15,055 bases of DNA from Planctomycetaceae bacterium (GCA_009776995.1 WRMR01000049.1:1-15055), one strand, 5' to 3'. Positions 1-7,019 are shown, numbered from the stretch's first letter. Notes: generated by a model from the letters alone, not told the origin. A program made the numbers and translations.

Positions 1-120
1 TCATGGAAAACATCGAATGTTCAACACGTAGCAACAGAATTTTGAGGAGCCGTATGAGGTAATGCCCTCAAGTACGGATCTGTGGGAGCTCCAAGGAGCA
101 ATCCTTGGGGCCACCCGAAT
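1..120 (+). mobile_element. 3' end of a group IIC intron (domains V and VI)
   Basis: Positions 47-80 form a 34-nt domain V: GAGCCGTA at 47-54 faces TACGGATC at 73-80, with an inner TGAGG/CCTCA stem and a 2-nt bulge. The AGC catalytic triad (48-50) is intact. It is followed at 81-120 by a domain VI hairpin (CCAAGGA, GCAA loop, TCCTTGG, closed by GTGG/CCAC) ending in CCACCCGAAT, like the 3' ends of bacterial class C introns. The 3' splice site is probably just after 120 (the AY ending rule). The rest of the intron lies upstream of the window. A second, diverged tail with the same layout is at 7752-7834. Confidence 0.8.
2..31 (+). CDS. Last codons of a group II intron reverse transcriptase (partial)
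   Basis: The frame ending at the TAG at 29-31 reads HGKHRMFNT-stop. The intron RT fragment at 7087-7737 ends HKGKLNEDT-stop, at the same distance from its domain V, so this is very likely the C-terminal tip of the intron-encoded RT/maturase. Only ten codons lie in the window. Whether the full protein is intact cannot be judged. The call rests on position relative to domain V and the parallel with the second copy, not on a recognisable domain. Confidence 0.5.
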   Translation, partial: HGKHRMFNT

Positions 121-147
121 AAATTTATTTTGAGTTTCCGAACAAGT

Positions 148-1743
148 CTAATAATGCGTTTGTCCGCCTTTGGGTGACATTTCGGGAAAATCTTGTCGCT
201 GGTGCGCGCCGCGCGATTCCTGCCGGGTGAGTGCGGCGCAGACGATCAATCGTGCGACAGTCAGCATGTTTTGCAGTTCCCAGCCGGAGTTCGACGGGAA
301 TTGCGTTTCGAGGACATAATGCGACCAGCGCGCGATATCATGGAGTGCCTCACGCAGTTGCTCGCCGTTTCGGACAACGCCCGCCTTGCGCCACATCAGC
401 GATTTGAGCGCGTTTCGGATGTCGGTCACGTCGATGGTTTCATCAAGAGTCGGCAACGGCTTGTTTTCAATCGGCTCGACATGGTAATCGTTCGTTTGCG
501 TCATCGCTTCTTCTGACGCGAGTCGTCCCGCCGATTCACCAAACACGAGGGCTTCAAGCAGACTGTTCGACGCAAGGCGGTTTGCTCCGTGCAGGCCGGT
601 ACTGGAGACCTCGCCGGCGGCCCACAGTCGCGGGAGCGTTGTTCGCCCGTCGATGTCCACCGTGACGCCGCCCATCAGGTAATGCACACCGGGACGCACG
701 GGAATTTTGTCCTTGCCGATGTCGATGCCAAACTTGTGACAGGTTTCGGCGATGCCGGGAAAACGCGTCCGAACCCACGCGGCGTCCTTGTGCGAAAAAT
801 CGAGATAGACGTTCGGGTGGTTCGTCTTCTGCATCTGTGCCACGATGGAATTGCTGACCACATCGCGAGGTGCCAGTTCGCCGCGCGTGTCGTAATCGTG
901 CATGAAGCGGTAACCGTTTTTGTCCACCAGGTACGCTCCTTCGCCGCGCATCGCTTCAGAGATCAGACTGCGACTGCTCCCGGCAATGTACAACACCGTC
1001 GGGTGAAACTGCACGAACTCCATGTCACGGATTTCCGCACCCGCACGCCAGGCCATCGCGACGCCATCGCCGGTCGCCACATCCGGGTTGGTTGTCTCGC
1101 GATAGACCTGGCCGATCCCGCCCGATGCCAAAATCGTCTGTTTCGTCCAGATGATTTCCTTTTCCGCGTGATCCTGTCCCGGCATGGTCCACGAGGCAAT
1201 TGCCCCGCAACAGACGCCATTCTGTGTGAGCAGATCAAGGGCGAAGGTGTTCCGCCAAACACGGATATTCGGACGTTGCTTCACCGCCGCGATCAGTCCG
1301 CGCATGATTTCACGTCCGGTCGAATCGCCGTTGGCGTGCAAAATGCGGTCGCGGCCGTGTCCGCCTTCGCGCGAGAGGTCAAGGTCGTTTCCCGTTTCGT
1401 TGCGGTCGAATTGGACGCCGAGTTCGATTAGTTGACGAATCTCTTTCGGGCCGCATTGCACAACATGCTCGACGACCCGTTGGTCGCACAGTTCCCCGCC
1501 GGCGATGAGTGTGTCCGCGACATGTTCGGCAAAGGTGTCGGCCTTGTCCCATACGGTGGCGATACCGCCTTGCGCGTTGTGGCTGTTCGAACCTTCCAAC
1601 CCTTCCTTGCAGACGACCAGCACGTTGAGCGACGGATGCACGGCCAATGCCGCCCGCAACCCGGCCAGACCACTACCAATAATCAGAATGTCGGTGAAAA
1701 AATGCGGATACCGCTTCGGATGAAACGGGACGAGATAACGCAT
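148..1743 (-). CDS. nadB: L-aspartate oxidase NadB
   Basis: This cytosolic FAD enzyme oxidises L-aspartate to iminoaspartate, the first step of de novo NAD synthesis; NadA then makes quinolinate. The 531-residue length is normal for the family. Visible motifs are the FAD-binding GSGLAG (23-28), SNSHNAQGG (52-60), the fumarate reductase/NadB signature REGGHGRDRILHANGD (125-140), QFHPT (245-249), RGEGAYLV (266-273), APRDVVS with its conserved Arg (291-297), HYLMGG (354-359) and GEVSSTGLHGANRLASNS (377-394). The C-terminal helical domain ends in ESRGAH...DFPE, typical of NadB. I place the start at ATG 1743 because the protein then begins MRYLVPFHPKR directly before the FAD fold; an in-frame ATG at 1782 would add 13 residues. 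No nadA or nadC lies in the window. A group IIC intron ends 27 bp past its stop codon, consistent with that class's habit of inserting near terminators. The family call is essentially certain. Confidence 0.96.
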   Translation of the reverse strand: MRYLVPFHPKRYPHFFTDILIIGSGLAGLRAALAVHPSLNVLVVCKEGLEGSNSHNAQGGIATVWDKADTFAEHVADTLIAGGELCDQRVVEHVVQCGPKEIRQLIELGVQFDRNETGNDLDLSREGGHGRDRILHANGDSTGREIMRGLIAAVKQRPNIRVWRNTFALDLLTQNGVCCGAIASWTMPGQDHAEKEIIWTKQTILASGGIGQVYRETTNPDVATGDGVAMAWRAGAEIRDMEFVQFHPTVLYIAGSSRSLISEAMRGEGAYLVDKNGYRFMHDYDTRGELAPRDVVSNSIVAQMQKTNHPNVYLDFSHKDAAWVRTRFPGIAETCHKFGIDIGKDKIPVRPGVHYLMGGVTVDIDGRTTLPRLWAAGEVSSTGLHGANRLASNSLLEALVFGESAGRLASEEAMTQTNDYHVEPIENKPLPTLDETIDVTDIRNALKSLMWRKAGVVRNGEQLREALHDIARWSHYVLETQFPSNSGWELQNMLTVARLIVCAALTRQESRGAHQRQDFPEMSPKGGQTHY

Positions 1744-2101
1744 GGGTCGGTTTGCGGTTGGCAAATGATAGAATGGTGTCATCGGTGCGAAATGCTGGAA
1801 TCAATGTGGCGGAACACAAACGAACAACGATATCATTTTACACCGCAAGAGTCAGGGAAACAAGGGAAGAGGCAAGAGGGAACAGGGATGGGGGTATCAT
1901 AAAATTTTGTGTGTATTTTGTTGCCCCAAAGAGACAAAACAAGGTAGCCGGGGTCATGAGTGGTATTCCGCGCCCCCCCCCCCCGGAATGGGACTTCGTT
2001 GCGTTCCCGGCCTGCCATTCACGAACTGCGAGAGTCATCGAATGAAATGACCGCTCCGTGACGATTGCGGTTCTGATTGAAACGAACAGCGAATTATTGC
2101 G
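1744..2101. other. Gene-free spacer upstream of nadB
   Basis: No convincing coding region is seen here; short ORFs lack ribosome sites and family features. It holds a purine-rich stretch with repeated GGGAA (about 1855-1895) and the poly-C hairpin at 1965-1989. It should contain the nadB promoter, reading leftwards, but no clear -35/-10 pair could be picked. Confidence 0.5.
1965..1989. repeat. 12-bp poly-C tract inside a short inverted repeat
   Basis: A run of twelve C at 1973-1984 is flanked by ATTCCG (1965-1970) and CGGAAT (1984-1989), a perfect 6-bp inverted repeat with the C-run as loop. It sits between the alpha/beta hydrolase stop and the nadB start. Such runs slip in replication and are also error-prone in sequencing. 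Confidence 0.7.
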
Positions 2102-2863
2102 CTAGACACGATGAAAACCGACTGGGGAGGATTCCAATCCGTCGGTTTCGGCCATGACGGATTCGATGAACCGGTTGACTTCGTCGGCTTTGTACAGCGG
2201 CAGGACATGGCGGCCGTCGATGATTGTATCGGGCTTCGTGCGACTGCATATCAGGACGTGGTCGTGCCTGCCGTGAATCTGGTACAAGGGAAACGGGTAG
2301 CGTTCGGACGGGTCAAGCGAGTAATCGTGCCGCCATGATTTCGGGTCGAGCGTCCAGGTGAACAGCATTCGCAACTGTTGCGCGAAAAACCACGATTTGC
2401 ATCTGAACAGTTGTTGCAAAATGATGACGCGTTCCGGCGAGCGGAACCGGCGTGCCAGCGGCATCAGACACCGTGCAACGTGCTTGACGATGAAATGTCC
2501 GGAGGCAATGAGCCGTGGCATGAAGCGGCAGAAAAAATACGCTGGCCGATAGCGTTGCGGGAACTCGGACGGTTTGCGGATCGTCGCGATGAGGATGCTG
2601 GCTTTCGTGTCGAAGTGAGCGGCGACCATCGGGGCCATCATGCCACCGAGTGACAGCCCGGCGACGTAACACGGCCGGCCACCCACCCGGTCGGCGACGG
2701 ATGCCGCGAGTTTGTCGGCGTAATCCTCAAGCGTGTCGTGGGGATGGACCTCGGTCCACGAAACGGGAATGACCTCGCGAAAGGCTACTATCTGCCGCTG
2801 AAAAATACTTTCATCCGCCGCCAGTCCCGACACGAGGATCAGGGGATATTTGTTTTCAATCAT
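2102..2863 (-). CDS. Alpha/beta hydrolase
   Basis: A 253-residue alpha/beta-hydrolase fold protein. The nucleophile elbow GLSLGG (69-74) places Ser71 as nucleophile, HGRHDH (197-202) supplies a likely acid Asp201, and DGRHVLPL (216-223) the catalytic His219. An oxyanion-type segment (LVSGLAADESIF) follows the first strand. No signal peptide is seen, so it is probably cytosolic. The substrate cannot be told; the family covers esterases, thioesterases and lipases. I chose ATG 2863; an in-frame TTG at 2878 would overlap the TGA of the upstream M28 gene and add five residues. Neither start has a good Shine-Dalgarno, which fits translational coupling to the M28 gene, whose stop is 11 bp upstream. 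It is the last gene of the CPBP-M28-hydrolase set. Confidence 0.85.
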   Translation of the reverse strand: MIENKYPLILVSGLAADESIFQRQIVAFREVIPVSWTEVHPHDTLEDYADKLAASVADRVGGRPCYVAGLSLGGMMAPMVAAHFDTKASILIATIRKPSEFPQRYRPAYFFCRFMPRLIASGHFIVKHVARCLMPLARRFRSPERVIILQQLFRCKSWFFAQQLRMLFTWTLDPKSWRHDYSLDPSERYPFPLYQIHGRHDHVLICSRTKPDTIIDGRHVLPLYKADEVNRFIESVMAETDGLESSPVGFHRV

Positions 2864-2874
2864 GTTCAGACCAT

Positions 2875-4542
2875 TCAAAGAGCCAGCTCCAACTGTGAGA
2901 CTTTGCCGTTGCGTTCGATTTCGAGCGACAGGGGGCGTTTGGTTTTCAAGGCATCCCGGAGTGTTTCGCCGGATGCCCGATTGCCGTTGATGCGCATGAT
3001 ACGGTCGCCGGTTTGCAGCCCCTGTTCATTGGCACGATCCTCCGACACGTCACCGACGATAAGCGTGTCCGGCTCAGCCAGGCTTTCCCAGTACAGGAAA
3101 CCCTGCCGGATCATTTCATTGGCTACCGTCAAATCGGCCGGGTTGATTTCAAAACGCAACCATTCCTCCGACTCCCGTGGTCGTGCCACCCGCAGGAACA
3201 TGACACGTTCCGGCTCTTCCACAAGCAACGCCGTGATTGCCTCATCGAAATCATCAAGATTATCGGCATCGCGGCCGTTGAGCGTCATGACGCGGTCGCC
3301 GCGCTGGAGTCCAAGTTGTTCCGCACAAGAATCTTTAGCCACTTTCGAGACGCGAAGGCCGCCTGGTTTTTCCGCAGTGTCGCCGAATAAATTGCCTAAC
3401 AGTTTGCCGAGCGAGCGGCCGCTGTCGTCCGGTTGGGTGCCTTCCGGTTCCTGATCGTCTTCGATGGTCAGTCCCATCGTGTCGGTTACCCAAAACCCAA
3501 ACGCCTCCCCGGACTTCTCATTGTTTCTTCGCATGTCACGCGGTGAAATGTATTGGATTTGCGAGAGATCATTCGCGTCGGCCAGGTAAAACACAAAGCG
3601 GAACGCAATATCGGCGATCTGTTTCATCCCGTCGAAGTTGATGATGCCGAACTTGTCTTCCGGCGTATGGTAGGGGCAGTCCAGCCCGGTAAAAAACATC
3701 AAGGCCGGAATTTTTTTCGCGTAAAACGACGAATGATCCGACGCGAGCAGGTATTCGGTGGAAAAGTCAATGTCCGGGTCGTCCGGTTCCATCAGCCGCG
3801 CAACGGTTTCCCGTACACCGGTTGCGGCGTTACTCCCGAAAATTTCGAACGAGTTATTTTGCAGCGTCCCCACCATGTCGAAATTGACGACGATTTTGAC
3901 TTGCGAAAGCGGCACCATCGGGTTATTGGCGAAATGCCGGCTTCCAAGCAGGCCTTTTTCTTCAGCGTCCCAAAACGCGACGATGACGGACCGTTTCGGA
4001 CGCGGTTCGATTTTTTCGAGCGATTCGGCCAGTTCCAGAATCATGCTGGTACCGCTGGCATTGTCGTTTGCGCCGGGATAAACCTCGCCGTCAATCACGC
4101 CAACGTGGTCGTAGTGCGCACAAATCATCACGTACTCGCCGGCCAGGTCAGGGTCACTGCCGCGAATGATGCCCAGCACATTGCGGTATCGCGCTTCGCC
4201 GTCGTTGAATCGAAAGCCTTGCAAATAACTGTCGTCCGTTCCGGCGGGTTCCAGTCCGAGCAGGGTGAGTTGCGTCACGAGATAATCGCCCACTCGACGC
4301 CCCGCTTCGGTTCCGGCGCAACGGCCCTCTTGCGCGTCGTCGGCCAGCCAGCGAAGGTGCATTTGCAATTCATCAATACGAAGGTCGCCAATCGCCTCCT
4401 GATAATCGAATGTCGCCGGTTTCGACTCGTCTTCAGCAAAGGCTGGCAGGGCAACAAGCATTGCCGTCAAAACAGGAAACACCAACAGCCAAACGCCATT
4501 GGCAACAAACAGGTTTCGTCGATAAAAAGTCATAATCGTCAT
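2875..4542 (-). CDS. Secreted M28-family zinc metallopeptidase with two C-terminal PDZ domains
   Basis: About 555 residues. An N-terminal signal peptide (basic start, hydrophobic 16-33, ALPAFA-E cleavage near 36/37) indicates export. The M28 aminopeptidase core has the expected zinc ligands: His143 (AHYDH), Asp160 (GANDNASG), Glu194/195 (DAEEKG, catalytic base and ligand), Asp222 (NFDMVG) and His292 (YHTPED). Two PDZ domains follow, about 392-455 and 490-553, each with an LGLQRGDRV or QGLQTGDRI loop; these usually bind C-terminal peptides and steer substrate choice. An acidic linker (about 358-376) joins core and PDZ. The probable role is periplasmic peptide trimming by removal of N-terminal residues. 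ATG 4542 lies one base after the TAA of the CPBP gene (TAACATG), so the two are translationally coupled. A second ATG three codons in is also possible. Confidence 0.92.
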   Translation of the reverse strand: MTIMTFYRRNLFVANGVWLLVFPVLTAMLVALPAFAEDESKPATFDYQEAIGDLRIDELQMHLRWLADDAQEGRCAGTEAGRRVGDYLVTQLTLLGLEPAGTDDSYLQGFRFNDGEARYRNVLGIIRGSDPDLAGEYVMICAHYDHVGVIDGEVYPGANDNASGTSMILELAESLEKIEPRPKRSVIVAFWDAEEKGLLGSRHFANNPMVPLSQVKIVVNFDMVGTLQNNSFEIFGSNAATGVRETVARLMEPDDPDIDFSTEYLLASDHSSFYAKKIPALMFFTGLDCPYHTPEDKFGIINFDGMKQIADIAFRFVFYLADANDLSQIQYISPRDMRRNNEKSGEAFGFWVTDTMGLTIEDDQEPEGTQPDDSGRSLGKLLGNLFGDTAEKPGGLRVSKVAKDSCAEQLGLQRGDRVMTLNGRDADNLDDFDEAITALLVEEPERVMFLRVARPRESEEWLRFEINPADLTVANEMIRQGFLYWESLAEPDTLIVGDVSEDRANEQGLQTGDRIMRINGNRASGETLRDALKTKRPLSLEIERNGKVSQLELAL

Positions 4543-4543
4543 G

Positions 4544-5593
4544 TTATCCCGTAGATCGGTTTTGGAGGATAAACCAATCGAGTGTGATTCCGAGGACGGA
4601 ATGCTGGATCAACCCTGCCCAGAGGCTGCGGCACCGCAGGACAAGGAAACCCCAAAGCAAGCCGCCGGCAATCGCGCCGAGCGTTTCGGACATCGGGTGG
4701 CCGAAATGCAAAACCGCCGAGGCCATCGTCTGCACGAGGATGGCGTTGTAAATTCCGAACGAATCCCGTAGTCCGTGCTGCATCCACCCGCGGAAAAAGA
4801 ACTCCCAGCCGAAATAGTAGCCCAAATAGGTCAGTGTGTGACAAAAAAAGAGCATCGGCGCGTCGGACACGACGGGATTGTACGGATAAACGTTCCAAAA
4901 CGCGGCGTCACGCCCGGTCAACATCCCAATCATAAACACAAAGGGCAGAAAAATCAACGTGTTGACCAAAAGTCGGCGGACAATGCCAAGTCGCAGGCCG
5001 TATTCGGCAAGTTTTTCGCGAAGTATCAGCTTGACGATCAGCATGGGTATGATACCAAAGAGAAAAAAGCCGCCGATCATCTTGTGCGATCCCAGCAGGA
5101 AGGCTGTAACAGGATTTTGGCCAAATGCTTCAAAAACCATCTGTTGCAACTGAATCGGAACAGTCAGGTATTTCCAGGCGATCATGGCCAACATGGCATA
5201 AAGCATGATAAGTGTCGGCTTCCACTGTTTTTTGGCAACAAAATCTGCCACAAATTGAACGGCATTGATGCCGGGGGTATTCATCTTGGAATTCATGATT
5301 TTCATTTGAACCAGGGAGTTGACCATTTCCCGAAATTCATCATCCGTCAATTTTTCCGGGGCTTCCGATTCCGGCTTCCCAACGGATGGGTTCACCGGTC
5401 CGGCTTTGGTGAGTGCAATGTCAACGAACTGCTGAGTACCGAGAGGTGAAATTTTCTGAATATCGAGATTCCCGACCTCATTAACCCAGAAAGTGACCAC
5501 TTGCTCGTAAACCTGTCGTGTGGACTTTTGCACACGGGAAAGTGAAACCGGAAGGAAATACTCCCGGTAAAAATCATAGAGGTACATAACCAC
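4544..5593 (-). CDS. CPBP-family intramembrane protease with an N-terminal recombinase-like domain
   Basis: 349 residues. The C-terminal two thirds (about 125-345) is a multi-pass CPBP (Rce1/Abi) membrane protein with motif 1 as WEFFFR (263-268), motif 2 AVLHFGHP (293-300, His296 and His299) and motif 3 around His331 (QHSVLGITLDW). Motif 1 is normally EExxxR; here the first Glu, thought catalytic in Rce1, is Trp, so proteolytic activity is uncertain. The first 60 residues (LYDFYREYFLPVSLSR..., KISPLGTQQFVDIAL) do not resemble a CPBP N-terminus but match the pattern of the SAM-like core-binding domain of tyrosine recombinases. A charged linker (70-105) joins the two. The start codon is GTG 5593; ATG 5587, two codons in, is equally likely, and neither has a strong ribosome site. 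It is first of three coupled genes. CPBP assignment is firm; the N-terminal reading is moderate. Confidence 0.85.
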   Translation of the reverse strand: MVMYLYDFYREYFLPVSLSRVQKSTRQVYEQVVTFWVNEVGNLDIQKISPLGTQQFVDIALTKAGPVNPSVGKPESEAPEKLTDDEFREMVNSLVQMKIMNSKMNTPGINAVQFVADFVAKKQWKPTLIMLYAMLAMIAWKYLTVPIQLQQMVFEAFGQNPVTAFLLGSHKMIGGFFLFGIIPMLIVKLILREKLAEYGLRLGIVRRLLVNTLIFLPFVFMIGMLTGRDAAFWNVYPYNPVVSDAPMLFFCHTLTYLGYYFGWEFFFRGWMQHGLRDSFGIYNAILVQTMASAVLHFGHPMSETLGAIAGGLLWGFLVLRCRSLWAGLIQHSVLGITLDWFILQNRSTG

Positions 5594-5746
5594 AGGCTTT
5601 TTGTAAAAACAGTGAACTTTACTAAACTATCCAAGATGTATAATTTAGGAAAAAATGACACGGGATAGCTACTTCCGTGCCGAAACGAGAATTGGTTCCA
5701 CTTAAACCCGCCTGTAGTAAAGGGTTATATTTTCAATTCTCGCAAA

Positions 5747-5790
5747 TAGGTCAGGTAGGATTTGAACCCACGACCAAGGGATTATGAGTC
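5747..5790 (-). pseudogene. 3' half of a tRNA gene with CAU anticodon, probable attachment site
   Basis: Read on the minus strand, it gives an anticodon loop CTCATAA, the 3' side of the anticodon stem (TCCCT), a variable loop, a 5-bp T-stem (GTGGG/CCTAC) around loop TTCAAAT, and a 7-nt acceptor strand CTGACCT. The 5' side of the anticodon stem does not pair (ATAGA instead of AGGGA), and no D-arm or 5' acceptor strand is present, so tRNA-like sequence stops at the anticodon loop. Tyrosine recombinases commonly recombine exactly there and leave such a 3' half behind. No CCA is encoded. The parent would be a tRNA-Met or CAU-type tRNA-Ile elsewhere. Confidence 0.7.
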
Positions 5791-6017
5791 TATATTCCAG
5801 ATCAGTGCTATTGTGTTCTTTACTTTCCTAACTACTTGGTATAAAAGGGTTAATAAAAACGATAATTACGACATTAAACTAAAGTGTTGATATTTAGTAC
5901 TATATATCTCTATGTTTTTGTTATTTAAGCGTTTAAGTTATCGAAACGGAAAACTGATACCAACTAACTCTGAACGTAAGTCCTTATTTTTCGTCGGCGA
6001 TTTGGCAATAGTTGTAT

Positions 6018-6040
6018 TACTGGTATGGGAAACACCAGTA
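6018..6040. repeat. Perfect inverted repeat TACTGGT/ACCAGTA
   Basis: Seven-base arms at 6018-6024 and 6034-6040 enclose a 9-base loop, between direct repeats 1 and 2. It may be an operator or a protein-binding site of the same recombination region. Confidence 0.55.
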
Positions 6041-6080
6041 TTTGTCACAGGAATTGCGTTGCCGTAAGTCCTTATTTCAT

Positions 6081-6096
6081 GTCAAAAAATTTTGAC
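6081..6096. repeat. Perfect inverted repeat GTCAAAA/TTTTGAC
   Basis: Seven-base arms (6081-6087, 6090-6096) around AA. The palindrome fills the gap between direct repeats 2 and 3 and overlaps their edges, suggesting one composite binding site. Confidence 0.55.
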
Positions 6097-6233
6097 GCAA
6101 GTCCTTATTTTTCGTATGCGAACAAATGATAAAGAGTGCGTGTAATCCGTTCTCATTCGTTCGGAAAAATGAAATCTGTAACGCTGTGACGGCGGCTGGA
6201 GAGAGTGCCTGGGAAGCAAACCAAATTGAGGGC

Positions 6234-6297
6234 GTCTGTCATATCGAAAGTGGTTTGCAACTCGCGAAATGACAGACTTGCGGGGGGATCAATCCCC
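6234..6297. repeat. Two inverted repeats downstream of the HTH gene
   Basis: GTCTGTCAT (6234-6242) pairs perfectly with ATGACAGAC (6269-6277) across a 26-nt loop. Immediately next, GGGGAT (6284-6289) faces ATCCCC (6292-6297) across CA. Neither is followed by a clear T-run in the direction of the HTH gene, so a classical terminator is not shown. Confidence 0.45.
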
Positions 6298-6391
6298 TAC
6301 CCAAAAAACGTCAGCCGTCGCCGACTGTTGCCGGCGGCCACCGACAACAAGAACATCATAGCAGAAGAAGGGGCCAGGAGCAAGGGAAGTT

Positions 6392-6405
6392 CAAAGAGCT
6401 CTTTG
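6392..6405. repeat. 14-bp perfect palindrome CAAAGAGCTCTTTG
   Basis: A gapless palindrome starting three bases past the stop codon of the HTH gene. It could be a dimer-binding site; it has no loop of its own, so it is a poor terminator. Confidence 0.45.
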
Positions 6406-6408
6406 CAC

Positions 6409-6696
6409 TTAAATCACTTTGAACCGTCGGAGAATGGCGTTTGTCTCCTCCGTTTGGAGTTCGCGGAGTTTTTTCGCGGATCGCCGCTCTTTGGCGGTGG
6501 GAAGATTCGGGGGAGGTGCCGACTTGTGACCTTCAAGGAATGCGTCCAGATCGGATTCCATGATCATGATGAGATAGCCGATTCGAGTGCAGGACAACGG
6601 ACGTTTCACGCCAATGCCCTTCATCCACTTTTGAACCGTTTGGAGGCTCACGCCGAACAGTTCCGCAACCTCTTTGGGGGTATGGTACTTTTCCAT
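6409..6696 (-). CDS. Excisionase-like helix-turn-helix DNA-binding protein
   Basis: 95 residues. The N-terminal part YHTPKEVAELFGVSLQTVQKWM (4-25) is a MerR/excisionase-type (HTH_17) helix-turn-helix, followed by the wing-like region GVKRPLSCTRIGYLIM and the closing MESDLDAFLEGHK helix, the normal layout of a small Xis/AlpA-type protein. The C-terminal 35 residues are proline- and lysine/arginine-rich with no recognised fold. Such proteins direct excision or regulate the recombinase of integrative elements. The neighbourhood of the tRNA fragment and direct repeats supports this role. The start ATG is weakly preceded by a purine stretch (AGAAAAGAG). It lies 43 bp after the small 74-residue gene and is probably co-transcribed with it. 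A general plasmid or element regulator is the alternative. Confidence 0.75.
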   Translation of the reverse strand: MEKYHTPKEVAELFGVSLQTVQKWMKGIGVKRPLSCTRIGYLIMIMESDLDAFLEGHKSAPPPNLPTAKERRSAKKLRELQTEETNAILRRFKVI

Positions 6697-6739
6697 GACG
6701 GGGCTCTTTTCTATTCAGATGGGAGGATGCCACAAAGGA

Positions 6740-6964
6740 TTAACTTTTTTCCTTAAAATATGTGCAAAACACATGTTCGATTTTTCCGTTGATCTCTCCT
6801 TCAACGACGAGAGGGCACTTGGGTTTAATATAAAATCTGTCCAAAAGTGCCTTCGCCATGGTGCGGTAGTGTTCCCGGGTTCTCGACTGCAATTCTTCCC
6901 ATTGGCAATGAGCATCGAGCTGATGCGCTGCTTCGTAAAGCAACTGTGCAATGTGATTTTCCAT
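6740..6964 (-). CDS. Small protein of unknown function, element cargo
   Basis: 74 residues from ATG 6964, which has an AGGA ribosome site about 12 bases upstream; the longer in-frame ORF to 7063 has no such site. The protein is mostly predicted helical (ENHIAQLLYEAAHQLDAH...), followed by a short basic and aromatic part ending FCTYFKEKS. I do not recognise a family. It sits directly upstream of the excisionase-like gene on the same strand and is divergent from the ORF at 7087. Two-gene operons of this kind are common in integrative elements of planctomycetes, but no function can be assigned. Confidence 0.6.
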   Translation of the reverse strand: MENHIAQLLYEAAHQLDAHCQWEELQSRTREHYRTMAKALLDRFYIKPKCPLVVEGEINGKIEHVFCTYFKEKS

Positions 6965-7019
6965 CGGATTCTCTTTTCCTGTGAATATGGGTAAAATAAT
7001 ATCAGTAAATTTTAAAACC

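Larger units (their letters stand above)
5975..6116 (+). repeat. Three direct repeats with core CGYAAGTCCTTATTT
   Basis: Copies begin at 5975, 6063 and 6096. All share the 15-bp core in the same orientation; copies 1 and 3 also share the following TTCGT. The spacings are 88 and 33 bp, so this is not a CRISPR array. They lie between the tRNA fragment and the excisionase-like gene, where arm-type recombinase sites or Xis/regulator sites would be expected. Confidence 0.7.
5594..6408. other. AT-rich gene-free region with att-like tRNA fragment and repeats
   Basis: About 815 bp without a credible gene; the only sizeable ORF here (6205-6756, plus strand) is antisense to the HTH gene and has no family features. 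The stretch is AT-rich compared with the genes to its left. It holds a tRNA 3' half (5747-5790), three 15-bp direct repeats (5975-6110) and several perfect inverted repeats (6018-6040, 6081-6096, 6234-6277, 6284-6297, 6392-6405). This composition fits the recombination and control region of an integrative element. Confidence 0.6.

Noticed and set aside
589..1431. 280-codon ORF on the plus strand
   Set aside because: Antisense to nadB; composition is the mirror of the real gene and no family features are seen.
3553..4554. 333-codon ORF on the plus strand
   Set aside because: Antisense to the M28 peptidase gene, whose motifs are unmistakable.
5715..5800. Complete tRNA gene
   Set aside because: The D-arm, the 5' acceptor strand and the 5' side of the anticodon stem are missing; only the 3' half is present.
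5975..6116. CRISPR array
   Set aside because: Only three short repeats with unequal spacing (88 and 33 bp) and no cas genes.
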